From JAGOEX01 sp964630905 (GTDB lineage: Bacteria > UBP6 > UBA1177), in the NCBI GenBank assembly GCA_964630905.1, contig CAZVWR010000038.1, forward strand, positions 1-30,012: a DNA stretch of 30,012 nt, written 5' to 3'. The notes under the pieces were generated by a model. The model was not told the origin of the DNA, did no database searches, and worked only from the letters and a program-made list of their open reading frames with translations. A program made the position numbers and the translations under genes. Of this stretch, positions 22,364-30,012 are shown one piece after another. The first letter of the stretch is position 1. Every line of letters starts with the position of its first letter.

Positions 22364-23275
22364 GTGGACGGAATTATTCTCTATTCTGTGATCTCGCTCG
22401 GAACAGTAGCGGCGGTTTCAGCCATCGTCCTTTTTGTGATCGCAAAAAAATTCAAAGTTGAAGAAGATCCGAGGATCGATGTTATCGCTGAACTTCTTCC
22501 CGGCGCTAACTGCGGCGGATGCGGATATCCCGGATGCCGCGGTCTTGCGGAAGCACTCGTGAAGGCGGCGGACAAAGGAAGTATCGCGGGCATGCTGTGT
22601 CCTCCGGCGGGTTCTGAAAAAATGGCCCAGATAGGCAAAGCTTTAGGCATGGAAGTTGTTGCCGCTGAACCGACAGTTGCCGTTCTTCTTTGCGGCGGAA
22701 CACATGAAAAAGCCCCGAAAAAGACCGATTATGACGGACCTTCAAAATGTTCGATAGCACACACAGTTTCATGCGGAGACAAAGGATGTCCCTACGGATG
22801 TCTGGGTCTTGGTGACTGTGTTACGGTATGTGCATTCGGAGCAATGTATATGGATGAAAAAACAGGTCTGCCTGTTATCATTGAAGAAAAATGTGTTTCT
22901 TGCGGTGCCTGTGTAAAAGCATGTCCAAGAAAACTCATTGAAATAAGACCGGTGGGAAGAAAATCCCGCAGGGTATGGGTCAACTGCCGTAACACCGAAA
23001 AAGGGGCGACTGCAATGAAAGTGTGCAAAGCCGCCTGCATCGGTTGCGGAAAATGTGTCAAGGAGTGCCCTGAAAAAGTTCAAGCGATCACTCTTGACAA
23101 TTTCCTTGCATATATCGACCCGAAAAAATGTATCGCCTGTGGAAAGTGCATAGTTGTATGTCCCACAAAAGCAATATCGGCAACTTTTGAACCGCCGGCT
23201 CCGAAACCTAAACCGGTTGAAGAACCCGTAAAAAGCGAAAAGAAAGAAGAAGTAAAAGAACAGCAACAGATATAG
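22364..23275 (+). CDS. rnfB: Rnf complex subunit B, iron-sulfur protein, long form, 303 aa
   Basis: RnfB is the ferredoxin-interacting subunit of the ion-translocating ferredoxin:NAD+ oxidoreductase. An N-terminal helix (about 5-27) anchors it to the membrane. The first cluster uses Cys50, Cys53, Cys58 and Cys79. A cysteine-rich block (129-156) and three ferredoxin-type motifs follow, starting at Cys177, Cys225 and Cys256, each with Cys-x2-Cys-x2-Cys-x3-Cys-Pro. This is the long form seen in anaerobes rather than the short enterobacterial one. A Lys/Pro/Glu-rich tail (276-303) ends the protein. The start is GTG with GAGGTG seven bases before it. rnfC begins 10 bases downstream. Confidence 0.96.
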   Translation: MDGIILYSVISLGTVAAVSAIVLFVIAKKFKVEEDPRIDVIAELLPGANCGGCGYPGCRGLAEALVKAADKGSIAGMLCPPAGSEKMAQIGKALGMEVVAAEPTVAVLLCGGTHEKAPKKTDYDGPSKCSIAHTVSCGDKGCPYGCLGLGDCVTVCAFGAMYMDEKTGLPVIIEEKCVSCGACVKACPRKLIEIRPVGRKSRRVWVNCRNTEKGATAMKVCKAACIGCGKCVKECPEKVQAITLDNFLAYIDPKKCIACGKCIVVCPTKAISATFEPPAPKPKPVEEPVKSEKKEEVKEQQQI

Positions 23276-23285
23276 GGAGAGTGTT

Positions 23286-24623
23286 GTGAAACTCAAAACT
23301 TTTAAGATCGGCGGAGTTCATCCGCCCGAAAATAAAATGGCGGCTTCAACACCGATAGAAGCCCTTGCCATTCCGAAAAGAGTATCCATTCCGTTAAGCC
23401 AGCATATCGGCGCACCGGCAGTTCCCGTTGTTAAAAAAGGGGACGATGTAAAAGTAGGAACTTTAATTGCGAAAGGGGAATCTTTTATTTCGGCAAACAT
23501 CCATTCTTCAGTAAGCGGAAAGGTTTTTGCCATCGATACTGTTACTGACACAACCGGATACAAAGTCAAAGCGGTCATAATTGATGTCGAAGGTGATGTG
23601 TGGGATGAGAGCATTATCAGAACTCCGGAGCTTGCTAAAGAAATAAAGCTTGAGCCGGCTGACATCGTTGCAAAAATCAAATCAAGCGGAATAGTCGGTC
23701 TTGGCGGTGCCTGTTTTCCGACCCATGTAAAATTCATGGTGCCGGAAGGGAAAAAAGTTGACACTCTTGTCATAAACGCTGTTGAATGCGAACCATATCT
23801 TACTGCCGACCACAGAATAATGCTTGAACGGACTGAAGAGATCCTTGTCGGCATCGAAATAATGAAAAAAGCTCTTAAAGTAAGCAGAGCGATCGTCGGA
23901 ATAGAAGCAAACAAACCCGATGCCATAGCAAAAATGGAAAAGGTTGCATCTGATTTTCCGGGAACTGAAATACAGCCGCTCAAAGTCCAGTATCCCCAGG
24001 GTGCTGAAAAACAACTTATAAAAGCGGCTCTGAACCGTGAAGTTCCGTCAGGTAAACTTCCGCTTGATGTCGGATGTGTCGTTAATAATGTCGGCACTGC
24101 ACTTGCCATCTATGAAGCCGTGCAGAAGAACAAGCCCCTTTTTGAAAGGATTGTCACTGTGACCGGCAAGAAAATAAAAAGAACCGCCAACTTTCTTGTG
24201 CGTGTCGGAACTCCGGTCGATGCACTTGTTGAAGCCGTCGGCGGGGTCCCGGAAGGGACAGAAAAGATCGTGAACGGCGGTCCAATGATGGGCAAAGCTG
24301 TTGTAAGCACGGATATTTCCGTTACAAAAGGGACAAGCGGCATAATCTTTTTTGACAAGTCGGAAGCGAAAAGAAAAAGAGTCAGCAACTGTATAAGATG
24401 TGCAAAATGTGTAACAGTCTGTCCAATGGGGCTTCAGCCGTATCTTCTTGAAAAACTTGCAGAAAAGAACAACTGGGAGGAACTTGAAAAACTCAGCGTA
24501 ACAGACTGTATCGAGTGCGGAAGCTGCAGTTACACATGCCCCAGTGCAAGACCGCTGTTGGATCTCATCAGACTTGGCAAAGCAAATGTTAACAGATTAA
24601 GATGGGAAAGGAGTAAAAAATGA
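23286..24623 (+). CDS. rnfC: Rnf complex subunit C, NADH/FMN and iron-sulfur subunit, 445 aa
   Basis: RnfC carries the NADH site, an FMN and two [4Fe-4S] clusters at the cytoplasmic face. The Gly-Leu-Gly-Gly-Ala-x-Phe-Pro-Thr nucleotide motif is at about 137-145. Glu-Cys-Glu-Pro-Tyr, Thr-Ala-Asp-His and Asn-Asn-Val-Gly-Thr are all as in the family. Two cluster motifs, Cys-x2-Cys-x2-Cys-x3-Cys-Pro, lie near 367-378 and 406-417. An N-terminal biotinyl-like domain (about 30-95) precedes them. The start is GTG with GGGAGA five bases upstream. The stop overlaps the rnfD start by 4 bases (ATGA). Confidence 0.96.
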   Translation: MKLKTFKIGGVHPPENKMAASTPIEALAIPKRVSIPLSQHIGAPAVPVVKKGDDVKVGTLIAKGESFISANIHSSVSGKVFAIDTVTDTTGYKVKAVIIDVEGDVWDESIIRTPELAKEIKLEPADIVAKIKSSGIVGLGGACFPTHVKFMVPEGKKVDTLVINAVECEPYLTADHRIMLERTEEILVGIEIMKKALKVSRAIVGIEANKPDAIAKMEKVASDFPGTEIQPLKVQYPQGAEKQLIKAALNREVPSGKLPLDVGCVVNNVGTALAIYEAVQKNKPLFERIVTVTGKKIKRTANFLVRVGTPVDALVEAVGGVPEGTEKIVNGGPMMGKAVVSTDISVTKGTSGIIFFDKSEAKRKRVSNCIRCAKCVTVCPMGLQPYLLEKLAEKNNWEELEKLSVTDCIECGSCSYTCPSARPLLDLIRLGKANVNRLRWERSKK

Positions 24624-25642
24624 GCAGATATGTAATTTCGCTTTCCCCGCATGAAAAAGGGACATACACCGTTAATACAGTCATGTGGGGCGTTGTTATT
24701 GCGCTTCTTCCGTCATTTATTGCTTCGGTTTATTTTTTCGGGATCAGAGCTGTGGCTGTTACGGCTGTTGCAGTTGTAACATGTATAGGCGTTGAATATC
24801 TCATTCAGAAATTCATGCTTAAATGTGAAGTCACGGCTTTTGACGGATCCGCTGCAATAACAGGAATACTTCTGGCATTCAATCTTCCAAGCAGTATTCC
24901 GCTTTGGCAGGTTGTTGTCGGATCAATAGTCTCGATAGCTGTAGCAAAAATGGCTTTCGGCGGCCTTGGCAAGAACCCGTTCAATCCTGCACTTGTCGGA
25001 AGAGGCTTCATGCTGATGAGCTTTCCTGTGGATATGACAACATGGCCGGTTCCTGTTAAATCGGCATGGGTATGGGACATCACTTCAAAACTGAATATTG
25101 ATGCTCTGACAGCGGCTACTCCTCTTGGAATAGTTAAGGAAGGACTTAAAAAAGGCGACAGTATTGCGGCTCTTAGCGAACAGCTGCCGGATCTGTGGAA
25201 TCTTTTTATCGGTTCTGTCGGCGGATCTCTTGGAGAAACAAGTGCTGCGGCAATTCTTATCGGTGGAATTTATCTCCTTTACAAAAAAATAATTACATGG
25301 CACATTCCATTCTTTTATCTGGCTTCAATATTCGTTTTCACTGGAACAGCGTGGCTTATTAATCCGGAAGCGTTCTATAATCCGGTGTTTCACATACTTG
25401 CAGGCGGAGTTATGCTCGGCGGTTTTTTCATGATGACAGATATGGTTACAAGTCCGATGTCTGTGAAAGGGCAGATCATTTTTGCGATCGGTGCCGGCGT
25501 AATAGCTTCGGCTATCAGACTTTTCGGAGCATATCCGGAAGGTTGCATGTTCTCGATACTTATCATGAATGCATTTGTTCCCCTTATTGACAAGTACATT
25601 TTGCCGAAGAAATTCGGAAAGGAGGTGAACTATGTCGGATAA
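24620..25642 (+). CDS. rnfD: Rnf complex subunit D, flavinylated membrane protein, 340 aa
   Basis: RnfD is a polytopic membrane subunit with covalent FMN and is part of the ion-translocation path. The flavinylation motif is Thr-Ala-Ala-Thr at 164-167, so Thr167 should carry the flavin through a phosphoester bond. The conserved Gly-Lys-Asn-Pro-Phe-Asn-Pro-Ala segment at 117-124 and about nine transmembrane helices are present. The ATG overlaps rnfC. The last codons overlap the rnfG start by 11 bases. The ApbE-type flavin transferase needed for modification is not in the window. Confidence 0.96.
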   Translation: MSRYVISLSPHEKGTYTVNTVMWGVVIALLPSFIASVYFFGIRAVAVTAVAVVTCIGVEYLIQKFMLKCEVTAFDGSAAITGILLAFNLPSSIPLWQVVVGSIVSIAVAKMAFGGLGKNPFNPALVGRGFMLMSFPVDMTTWPVPVKSAWVWDITSKLNIDALTAATPLGIVKEGLKKGDSIAALSEQLPDLWNLFIGSVGGSLGETSAAAILIGGIYLLYKKIITWHIPFFYLASIFVFTGTAWLINPEAFYNPVFHILAGGVMLGGFFMMTDMVTSPMSVKGQIIFAIGAGVIASAIRLFGAYPEGCMFSILIMNAFVPLIDKYILPKKFGKEVNYVG

Positions 25643-26204
25643 GAAAAAACTTGAAAGCACCTTCCCCAACATGCTGATAGTGCTTACGGTCATTTCGCTT
25701 GTGAGTGCTTTCGCTCTCGGCTTTACCTATACAAAAACAAAACCGGTTGCTGACAAAGTTGCCCAGCAGAAGCTTGAAAATGCTATTAAGGAAGTTGTTC
25801 CTGCGTTTGACAGACTGAGCGAAAAATACAAAGTTGAAGGTTTTGACAGACTTGATGTTTATACTGCATACAAAGGTGAAGCAATTGTCGGAACAGCAAT
25901 AAAAACAGTTTCAGAAAAAGGATTTTCGGGTGATGTGTGGATAATGGTCGGGCTTGATGCAGCGGGGAAAGTTCATAACACTTCCATTCTTGAACATAAG
26001 GAAACGCCCGGACTTGGAACAAAAATGTCAGTTCCTAAATTCAAAGAACAAGTTAATGGAAAGGATTTGCAGACCTTTAAACTGTCTGTCAGAAAAGATG
26101 GCGGAGAAATAGATGCTATCACTGCGGCAACTATTTCATCAAGAGCCTTCTGCGATGCCATTCAGAAAGCTTATGACGCATATCAGAAAGGAGGTAAAAA
26201 ATGA
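25632..26204 (+). CDS. rnfG: Rnf complex subunit G, FMN-binding, 190 aa
   Basis: One transmembrane helix (about 13-33) precedes a periplasmic FMN-binding domain. The family landmarks Glu-Thr-Pro-Gly-Leu-Gly (124-129) and Thr-Ala-Ala-Thr (164-167) are present, and Thr167 is the expected site of covalent FMN. A GGAGG lies inside the end of rnfD, 6 bases before this ATG, which indicates coupled translation. The length is close to the family norm. Confidence 0.95.
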   Translation: MSDKKKLESTFPNMLIVLTVISLVSAFALGFTYTKTKPVADKVAQQKLENAIKEVVPAFDRLSEKYKVEGFDRLDVYTAYKGEAIVGTAIKTVSEKGFSGDVWIMVGLDAAGKVHNTSILEHKETPGLGTKMSVPKFKEQVNGKDLQTFKLSVRKDGGEIDAITAATISSRAFCDAIQKAYDAYQKGGKK

Positions 26205-26797
26205 GCAGAATGAAAACTCTCACTAACGGAATAATAAAAGAAAATCCGGTACTTGTACTCCTCCTTGGAATGTGTCCTACACTTGGTGTCACAGGTTCAG
26301 CTATAAACGGGATGGGAATGGGGCTTGCTGCTACGGCGGTTCTGATCTGTTCCAACATTGCGATTGCGCTTCTTAAAAATATAATTCCTGATAAAGTCAG
26401 AATTCCGGCTTTCATCGTTGTTATCGCAAGCTTTGTAACAATAGTCGATCTTTCGATGGGTGCCTATCTTCCTGAATTATATGCACAGCTTGGACTTTTC
26501 ATTCCTCTCATAGTTGTCAACTGCATAATTCTCGGAAGGGCTGAGGCGTATGCTTCTAAAAACACTGTTATCGACTCAGCTATCGACGGAGTCGGAATGG
26601 GGCTCGGGTTCACTCTTGCACTTACGATTCTCGGTTCAATCAGGGAAATACTCGGTGCAGGAAGCATTTTCGGGTACAAGTTCATTTCAGAATCGGCTGA
26701 CGGAATGCTTCTTTTCATAATGCCTCCGGGAGCTTTTATCGCTCTGGGCTTCCTGATAGCGTTTGTCAATGTACTTAAGAACAGAAAGACGGCATAG
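26201..26797 (+). CDS. rnfE: Rnf complex subunit E, membrane protein, 198 aa
   Basis: Six hydrophobic helices characterise the RnfA/RnfE/NqrD-E family. Gly-Met-Cys-Pro-Thr-Leu-Gly near residue 23 and Val-Val-Asn-Cys-Ile-Ile-Leu-Gly-Arg near 107 supply the cysteines that in this family hold an iron-sulfur centre shared with RnfA in the membrane. AGGAGG precedes the ATG, which overlaps the rnfG stop (ATGA). The Gly-Arg-Ala-Glu-Ala-Tyr-Ala segment separates E from A. Confidence 0.95.
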   Translation: MSRMKTLTNGIIKENPVLVLLLGMCPTLGVTGSAINGMGMGLAATAVLICSNIAIALLKNIIPDKVRIPAFIVVIASFVTIVDLSMGAYLPELYAQLGLFIPLIVVNCIILGRAEAYASKNTVIDSAIDGVGMGLGFTLALTILGSIREILGAGSIFGYKFISESADGMLLFIMPPGAFIALGFLIAFVNVLKNRKTA

Positions 26798-26806
26798 GAG
26801 GAATAA

Positions 26807-27379
26807 ATGGAATATGTAATAATTTTTATCAGCGCGATACTGGTCAACAATATTGTTCTTGCACAGTTCCTCGGAATATGTCCTTTCCTCGGTGTTTCCA
26901 ATAAGGTTTCAACATCAATAGGAATGAGCGCGGCTGTTATTTTCGTCATGACACTTGCAACGACAGTGACTTATCTGCTTTACAGTCTTGTTCTCGTTCC
27001 GCTTCATATCGAGTTCATGCAGACTGTCGGATATATTCTTGTCATTGCGGCACTTGTCCAGATGGTCGAGATCATAATGAAAAAGGTTTCTCCACCGCTT
27101 TATCAGGCACTCGGCGTGTTTCTTCCGCTCATCACGACTAACTGCGCCGTTCTCGGTGTAGCGATAATAGTTATACAGAAACAGTTCAATCTCGTCACCA
27201 GCATTGTTTTCACAATTGCGACAGCACTCGGATTCTTCCTTGCACTTGTTGTTTTTGCAGGAATCAGAGAACAGCTTGACCTGTTTGAACCGCCAAAAGC
27301 AATGAAAGGCGCACCTCTTTCACTCATCACAGCAGGCCTTCTTTCACTCGCATTCATGGGATTCGCAGGGCTGGTTTAA
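26807..27379 (+). CDS. rnfA: Rnf complex subunit A, membrane protein, 190 aa
   Basis: This is the partner of RnfE, with six hydrophobic helices in opposite topology. Gly-Ile-Cys-Pro-Phe-Leu-Gly-Val-Ser near residue 25 and Thr-Thr-Asn-Cys-Ala-Val-Leu-Gly near 108 carry the paired cysteines for the intramembrane cluster. AGGAGG precedes the ATG, 9 bases after rnfE. It ends the operon. The convergent gene ends only 8 bases away, and no hairpin-plus-T-run terminator is visible between them. Confidence 0.96.
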   Translation: MEYVIIFISAILVNNIVLAQFLGICPFLGVSNKVSTSIGMSAAVIFVMTLATTVTYLLYSLVLVPLHIEFMQTVGYILVIAALVQMVEIIMKKVSPPLYQALGVFLPLITTNCAVLGVAIIVIQKQFNLVTSIVFTIATALGFFLALVVFAGIREQLDLFEPPKAMKGAPLSLITAGLLSLAFMGFAGLV

Positions 27380-27387
27380 GAATTAGA

Positions 27388-28677
27388 TCACTCGACAGTT
27401 ACTTGTCCTGTGCCTGAAGGGGTTTGCTGAGTAAGTATGGCTGCGGTCGTAGCTCCGGCGGCTCCGAGTACTACGACACTTGTTATTGTCCAGAACCACC
27501 ATGATTTATACCATTTTGTAGGCTTTTCAAGGACATTAAAAGTTTTCACATTTTTTGCTCCGGGGGCGACATACACATCTGTCTGAAGAGGCAGATAGTT
27601 TTCATTTGCAGCTCTCACTTTCAGATAATATCTTCCCGGAATAAGATTGCCGGCACTGTACTGGGGTTTTTCAAAAGGAGATTCCGTTTCACCGAACTGG
27701 ATAGTTCCCTTTTTCACATTGAACGAGAAATCAACTTCACCCAGAAGTGATTTGTAATCGACTCCGGCGATCTGATATGCGGCAAGCTTTATCGCATTCT
27801 GGAGTTCACCTTCATCACCGGTATATGACTCAAGAACACGGTTTACAACATCAGCATTTCTTACATCTATGAGCTGAACACTGATTACGAAAGTGTCCTT
27901 TACTTTTCCTACAGCTCCCGTAACAAGCTTTGAAAGACCAAGAGAAGCACCTATTTCAACAACACATTCAAGACTGTCGGTACAGGAAACTGAACTGTCA
28001 AGAGCCGCTTTTGAAAGCATTGCCTTGATATCATCCTGTGAAATGACGCTTATTCCTTTGATCTGATTGAGCTGTGCTGAAAGAATGGATGTAAGAGAAT
28101 CAGCGGTAGTCTGTTCCATTCCGCGGGCCGCAAGAGGCATGACTGCAAGTCTGAGTTCTTCACCGTCAGCAAGTTTGAACATCTGTTTCGGAGCTGAAAT
28201 GCCAAGAAGAATATCGACAGATTCCTTAATCTTTCCTTTTACATCGTTCAGGTCCTTTCCCTGAATGCTGATCCGTTCACCTACAGTTTTGTTTGCAACA
28301 TTGACTGTATTTATCGAAAGAATATATTCATCACCAAGTTTAGTAACTTTTCCTGCTATCAGAGTTTCAACATCGAGTTTTTTCTGAACTTCAATAAGAC
28401 ATTCATCGCTTCCTTCACATCCCGTTTCCGATTTTAACTGGGCAGTTTTGACAACATTCTGCATTTCAGCACTGGTCACAACAGAAAAGCCTTCCCTTCC
28501 CCCGATATCGAGCACAAGCGCCTCTTCAAGGGATTTTGCAAAAGCCTCTTCTACACCGGCAGCTTCAATTTTCTGAACAAGAAGCTTTTTCTGTTCAACC
28601 GGTTCTTTTTTCTGTTCCTGTGCAGAAAGTACAAGCACAAAAGAAAAAAGAATGGTAATTGCCAAAAATCTTTTCAT
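27388..28677 (-). CDS. Duplicated TolB-like domain protein with PEGA-like domain and C-terminal membrane anchor, 429 aa
   Basis: A signal peptide (1-19) is followed by two similar TolB N-terminal-like domains (about 32-160 and 175-305). Each has a strand, a helix and a Cys-x5-Cys pair (Cys87/Cys93 and Cys232/Cys238) followed by a Leu-x-x-x-x-Leu-(Ile/Val)-x-Gly strand. A PEGA-like beta domain (about 313-382) with Pro-Gly-Arg-Tyr-Tyr-Leu-Lys-Val comes next. One helix (393-414), preceded by Trp-Tyr-Lys-Ser-Trp-Trp-Phe-Trp, anchors the C-terminus. This build is common in Myxococcota-like genomes, but its function is not established. GGAGG is 5 bases before the ATG. It follows the thioredoxin-like gene by 1 base. 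Confidence 0.82.
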   Translation of the reverse strand: MKRFLAITILFSFVLVLSAQEQKKEPVEQKKLLVQKIEAAGVEEAFAKSLEEALVLDIGGREGFSVVTSAEMQNVVKTAQLKSETGCEGSDECLIEVQKKLDVETLIAGKVTKLGDEYILSINTVNVANKTVGERISIQGKDLNDVKGKIKESVDILLGISAPKQMFKLADGEELRLAVMPLAARGMEQTTADSLTSILSAQLNQIKGISVISQDDIKAMLSKAALDSSVSCTDSLECVVEIGASLGLSKLVTGAVGKVKDTFVISVQLIDVRNADVVNRVLESYTGDEGELQNAIKLAAYQIAGVDYKSLLGEVDFSFNVKKGTIQFGETESPFEKPQYSAGNLIPGRYYLKVRAANENYLPLQTDVYVAPGAKNVKTFNVLEKPTKWYKSWWFWTITSVVVLGAAGATTAAILTQQTPSGTGQVTVE

Positions 28678-28678
28678 T

Positions 28679-29266
28679 TTATCCTCCGACAGCGTTCTTT
28701 ATAACATCTTCTGTCTTTTTAAGGTCGTGTGACTGCTCACCCTGAAACTTTTCAAGAATATTCCCTTCAGAATCAATGATGATAAGACAGGGGAGAACCG
28801 CTTTTGAACCCATGTAGATAAGCTGATTTCTATTAGTGAATCTGTCAAAGAGAACCGGGTATTTCACATTATTCTTTTTAATGATCTTCAAGCTTTCATC
28901 GAATGTTCCTTCAAATTTTTCCGATTCGGTTCTGAAGTTGACGCTTAACACCATCAGTCCCTTTTCAGAATATTTTTCATACAATCCCTGAAGAACCGGC
29001 ATTTCCTTGATGCATGGAGCGCACCAGTTGGCAAAGAAGTTAAGGACGAGGATTTTTTTCTTTTCCTTGGAATCCTTTTTGCCCACATAATCACCAAGCC
29101 AGACAAGAGATGAAAGCTTCCCTTTCTCAATATCGGCCTTGCGCATGCCGAAATCAACCATTTTGTCACCTTTTTTCAAACCTTCGCTTTTCGGTTCATC
29201 GGCAAAAAGAATGGAGAAAGCAATAACAGAAATGAGCAAAACAAAAGGAATCCTCAAGATCTTCAT
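28679..29266 (-). CDS. TlpA/ResA-like periplasmic thioredoxin, 195 aa
   Basis: A signal sequence (about 1-22) exports a thioredoxin-fold domain with the active site Trp81-Cys-Ala-Pro-Cys85 and the cis-proline at Pro159. The preceding Val-Leu-Asn-Phe-Phe-Ala-Asn strand is typical of the AhpC-TSA/Redoxin branch. It should reduce periplasmic disulfides if fed electrons by a CcdA/DsbD-type protein, which is not in the window. AGGAG is 6 bases before the ATG and overlaps the end of the cyclase gene. The downstream neighbour has two Cys-x5-Cys pairs and is a possible substrate (inferred). Confidence 0.9.
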   Translation of the reverse strand: MKILRIPFVLLISVIAFSILFADEPKSEGLKKGDKMVDFGMRKADIEKGKLSSLVWLGDYVGKKDSKEKKKILVLNFFANWCAPCIKEMPVLQGLYEKYSEKGLMVLSVNFRTESEKFEGTFDESLKIIKKNNVKYPVLFDRFTNRNQLIYMGSKAVLPCLIIIDSEGNILEKFQGEQSHDLKKTEDVIKNAVGG

Positions 29267-29269
29267 AAA

Positions 29270-30012
29270 CTACTCCTTATTTTCATTAATTTTCTCTTTT
29301 TCATAATTTACAGGCGGTATCTGCCACACAGCTACTTCGCCTTCATATCCTTTAAGTTCAACACTTCTTTTATAGCCCTCCGGTCTCAATCCCGCAGATT
29401 CAACAGTTTCTTCAGAAATAAGAATTCCGCCGATCTCGGATTTGCTTTCAAGTCTTGCGGCAAAATTCACACCTCTTCCTATTGCTGAGTATTCGATATG
29501 ACCAGCTCCGCCGAGGTTTCCTACAAACACAGTATCAGTAGCGATGCCTATTCTTATTTTAAGCTCTCTTCCTGTTATCTCCATCCACTCTTTCTGCATA
29601 TCGTGAACCTTTTTCTGCATTGCAACTGCACAGTCAAGAGCTTTTTTTGCATGATCGCTAAACGGTTTAGGAGCTCCGAAAAGGATCATCAGTCCGTCAC
29701 CGTTTATCTTGTCAACATATCCATTATGTTCAGCGGTTATAGTCATCATTTCGTCAAGATAAAGCCGGAGAGACTTCATGATGCTCTCTGCGTTGAGCGA
29801 GTTTGACAATGATGTATAACCTGCGATGTCGCTGAAAAGTATTGTTATCTGCCTTCTTTCTGCAGAGTTGCTCTGAAGCACTTTACCGCCTGTTTCTTTA
29901 AGCCAGCTCAGTATTTCAGGAGATACATAGTTGTCAAATGCATTTGAAAGCACTTGATTGAAAAGGAAATATTTCCATCCGAGGTATCCGGCACATGCAA
30001 TATTTGCAAAAA
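29270..30012 (-). CDS. Class III adenylate/guanylate cyclase, membrane-bound, 3' part
   Basis: The frame is open to the right window edge, so the gene is cut; the GTG at 29953 is internal. The visible part starts with the end of a hydrophobic helix, then Asn-Ala-Phe-Asp-Asn-Tyr-Val-Ser-Pro-Glu, the usual linker before a cyclase domain in CHASE2-type proteins. Catalytic features include Phe-Ser-Asp-Ile-Ala-Gly-Tyr-Thr (first metal Asp), Asp-Lys-Ile-Asn-Gly-Asp-Gly (purine Lys and second metal Asp), and Gly-Val-Asn-Phe-Ala-Ala-Arg-Leu-Glu (transition-state Asn and Arg). The second purine-contact position is Ser rather than Asp or Thr. It is probably an active adenylate cyclase. The sensor domain lies outside the window. 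Confidence 0.88.
   Translation of the reverse strand, partial: FANIACAGYLGWKYFLFNQVLSNAFDNYVSPEILSWLKETGGKVLQSNSAERRQITILFSDIAGYTSLSNSLNAESIMKSLRLYLDEMMTITAEHNGYVDKINGDGLMILFGAPKPFSDHAKKALDCAVAMQKKVHDMQKEWMEITGRELKIRIGIATDTVFVGNLGGAGHIEYSAIGRGVNFAARLESKSEIGGILISEETVESAGLRPEGYKRSVELKGYEGEVAVWQIPPVNYEKEKINENKE

Noticed and set aside
22769..24109. Long minus-strand open frames over rnfB and rnfC (175 and 263 codons)
   Set aside because: They are antisense to unmistakable rnf genes, with no ribosome sites or recognisable sequence.

Overview
The window is a densely coded, moderately AT-rich bacterial chromosome segment with 28 protein genes and no stretch over 300 bases without one. I see no RNA genes, insertion sequences, phage genes or CRISPR arrays. 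Signal peptides, at least seven lipoprotein signals, two small beta-barrel candidates and a complete Rnf complex point to a Gram-negative, probably anaerobic or fermentative organism. AgmX/PglI-type C-terminal domains, duplicated TolB-like domains ending in a transmembrane anchor, and lipoproteins with long Asp/Glu-rich linkers after the lipid cysteine recall uncultivated delta-proteobacterial/Myxococcota-like or candidate-phylum genomes. That placement is an inference from gene style, not from a marker gene.

Layout. 1-1327: 3' end of a zinc/manganese-type ABC permease, overlapped by a small outer-membrane-type protein. 1349-3237 (minus): rsgA, translationally coupled to a MORN-repeat lipoprotein. 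3356-4174: a UbiA-family prenyltransferase. 4175-7117 (minus): a membrane protein, a periplasmic protein with a very long charged helix, and a lipoprotein. 7177-12625 (plus): a clear promoter, then a secreted M14 carboxypeptidase, a POT-like transporter, a right-handed beta-helix lipoprotein and an LURP-one/scramblase-like protein. 12614-16779 (minus): two acidic-linker lipoproteins, one a WD-like propeller candidate and one carrying an SGNH-like domain. 16860-17955 (plus): a pyrimidine-dimer glycosylase with an extended -10 promoter and a small barrel protein.

18010-21829 (minus) is the most interesting unit. A winged-helix regulator is followed by two paralogous TPR/AgmX-type lipoproteins. 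Three copies of the same palindrome (TGACC-N9-GGTCA type) sit at the regulator's own promoter and between it and the first target gene, which suggests an autoregulated envelope module. The larger lipoprotein is built from repeated modules, with long identical DNA stretches.

21872-27379 (plus) is a complete RseC-like + rnfBCDGEA operon (ion-translocating ferredoxin:NAD+ oxidoreductase). Convergent to it, 30012-27388 (minus) encodes a class III nucleotide cyclase (cut by the window edge), a TlpA-like thioredoxin and a duplicated TolB-like membrane-anchored protein whose paired cysteines are plausible thioredoxin substrates.

Several genes appear to use TTG or GTG starts supported by Shine-Dalgarno sequences. 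The start positions given were chosen by hand from ribosome-binding sites and promoters.
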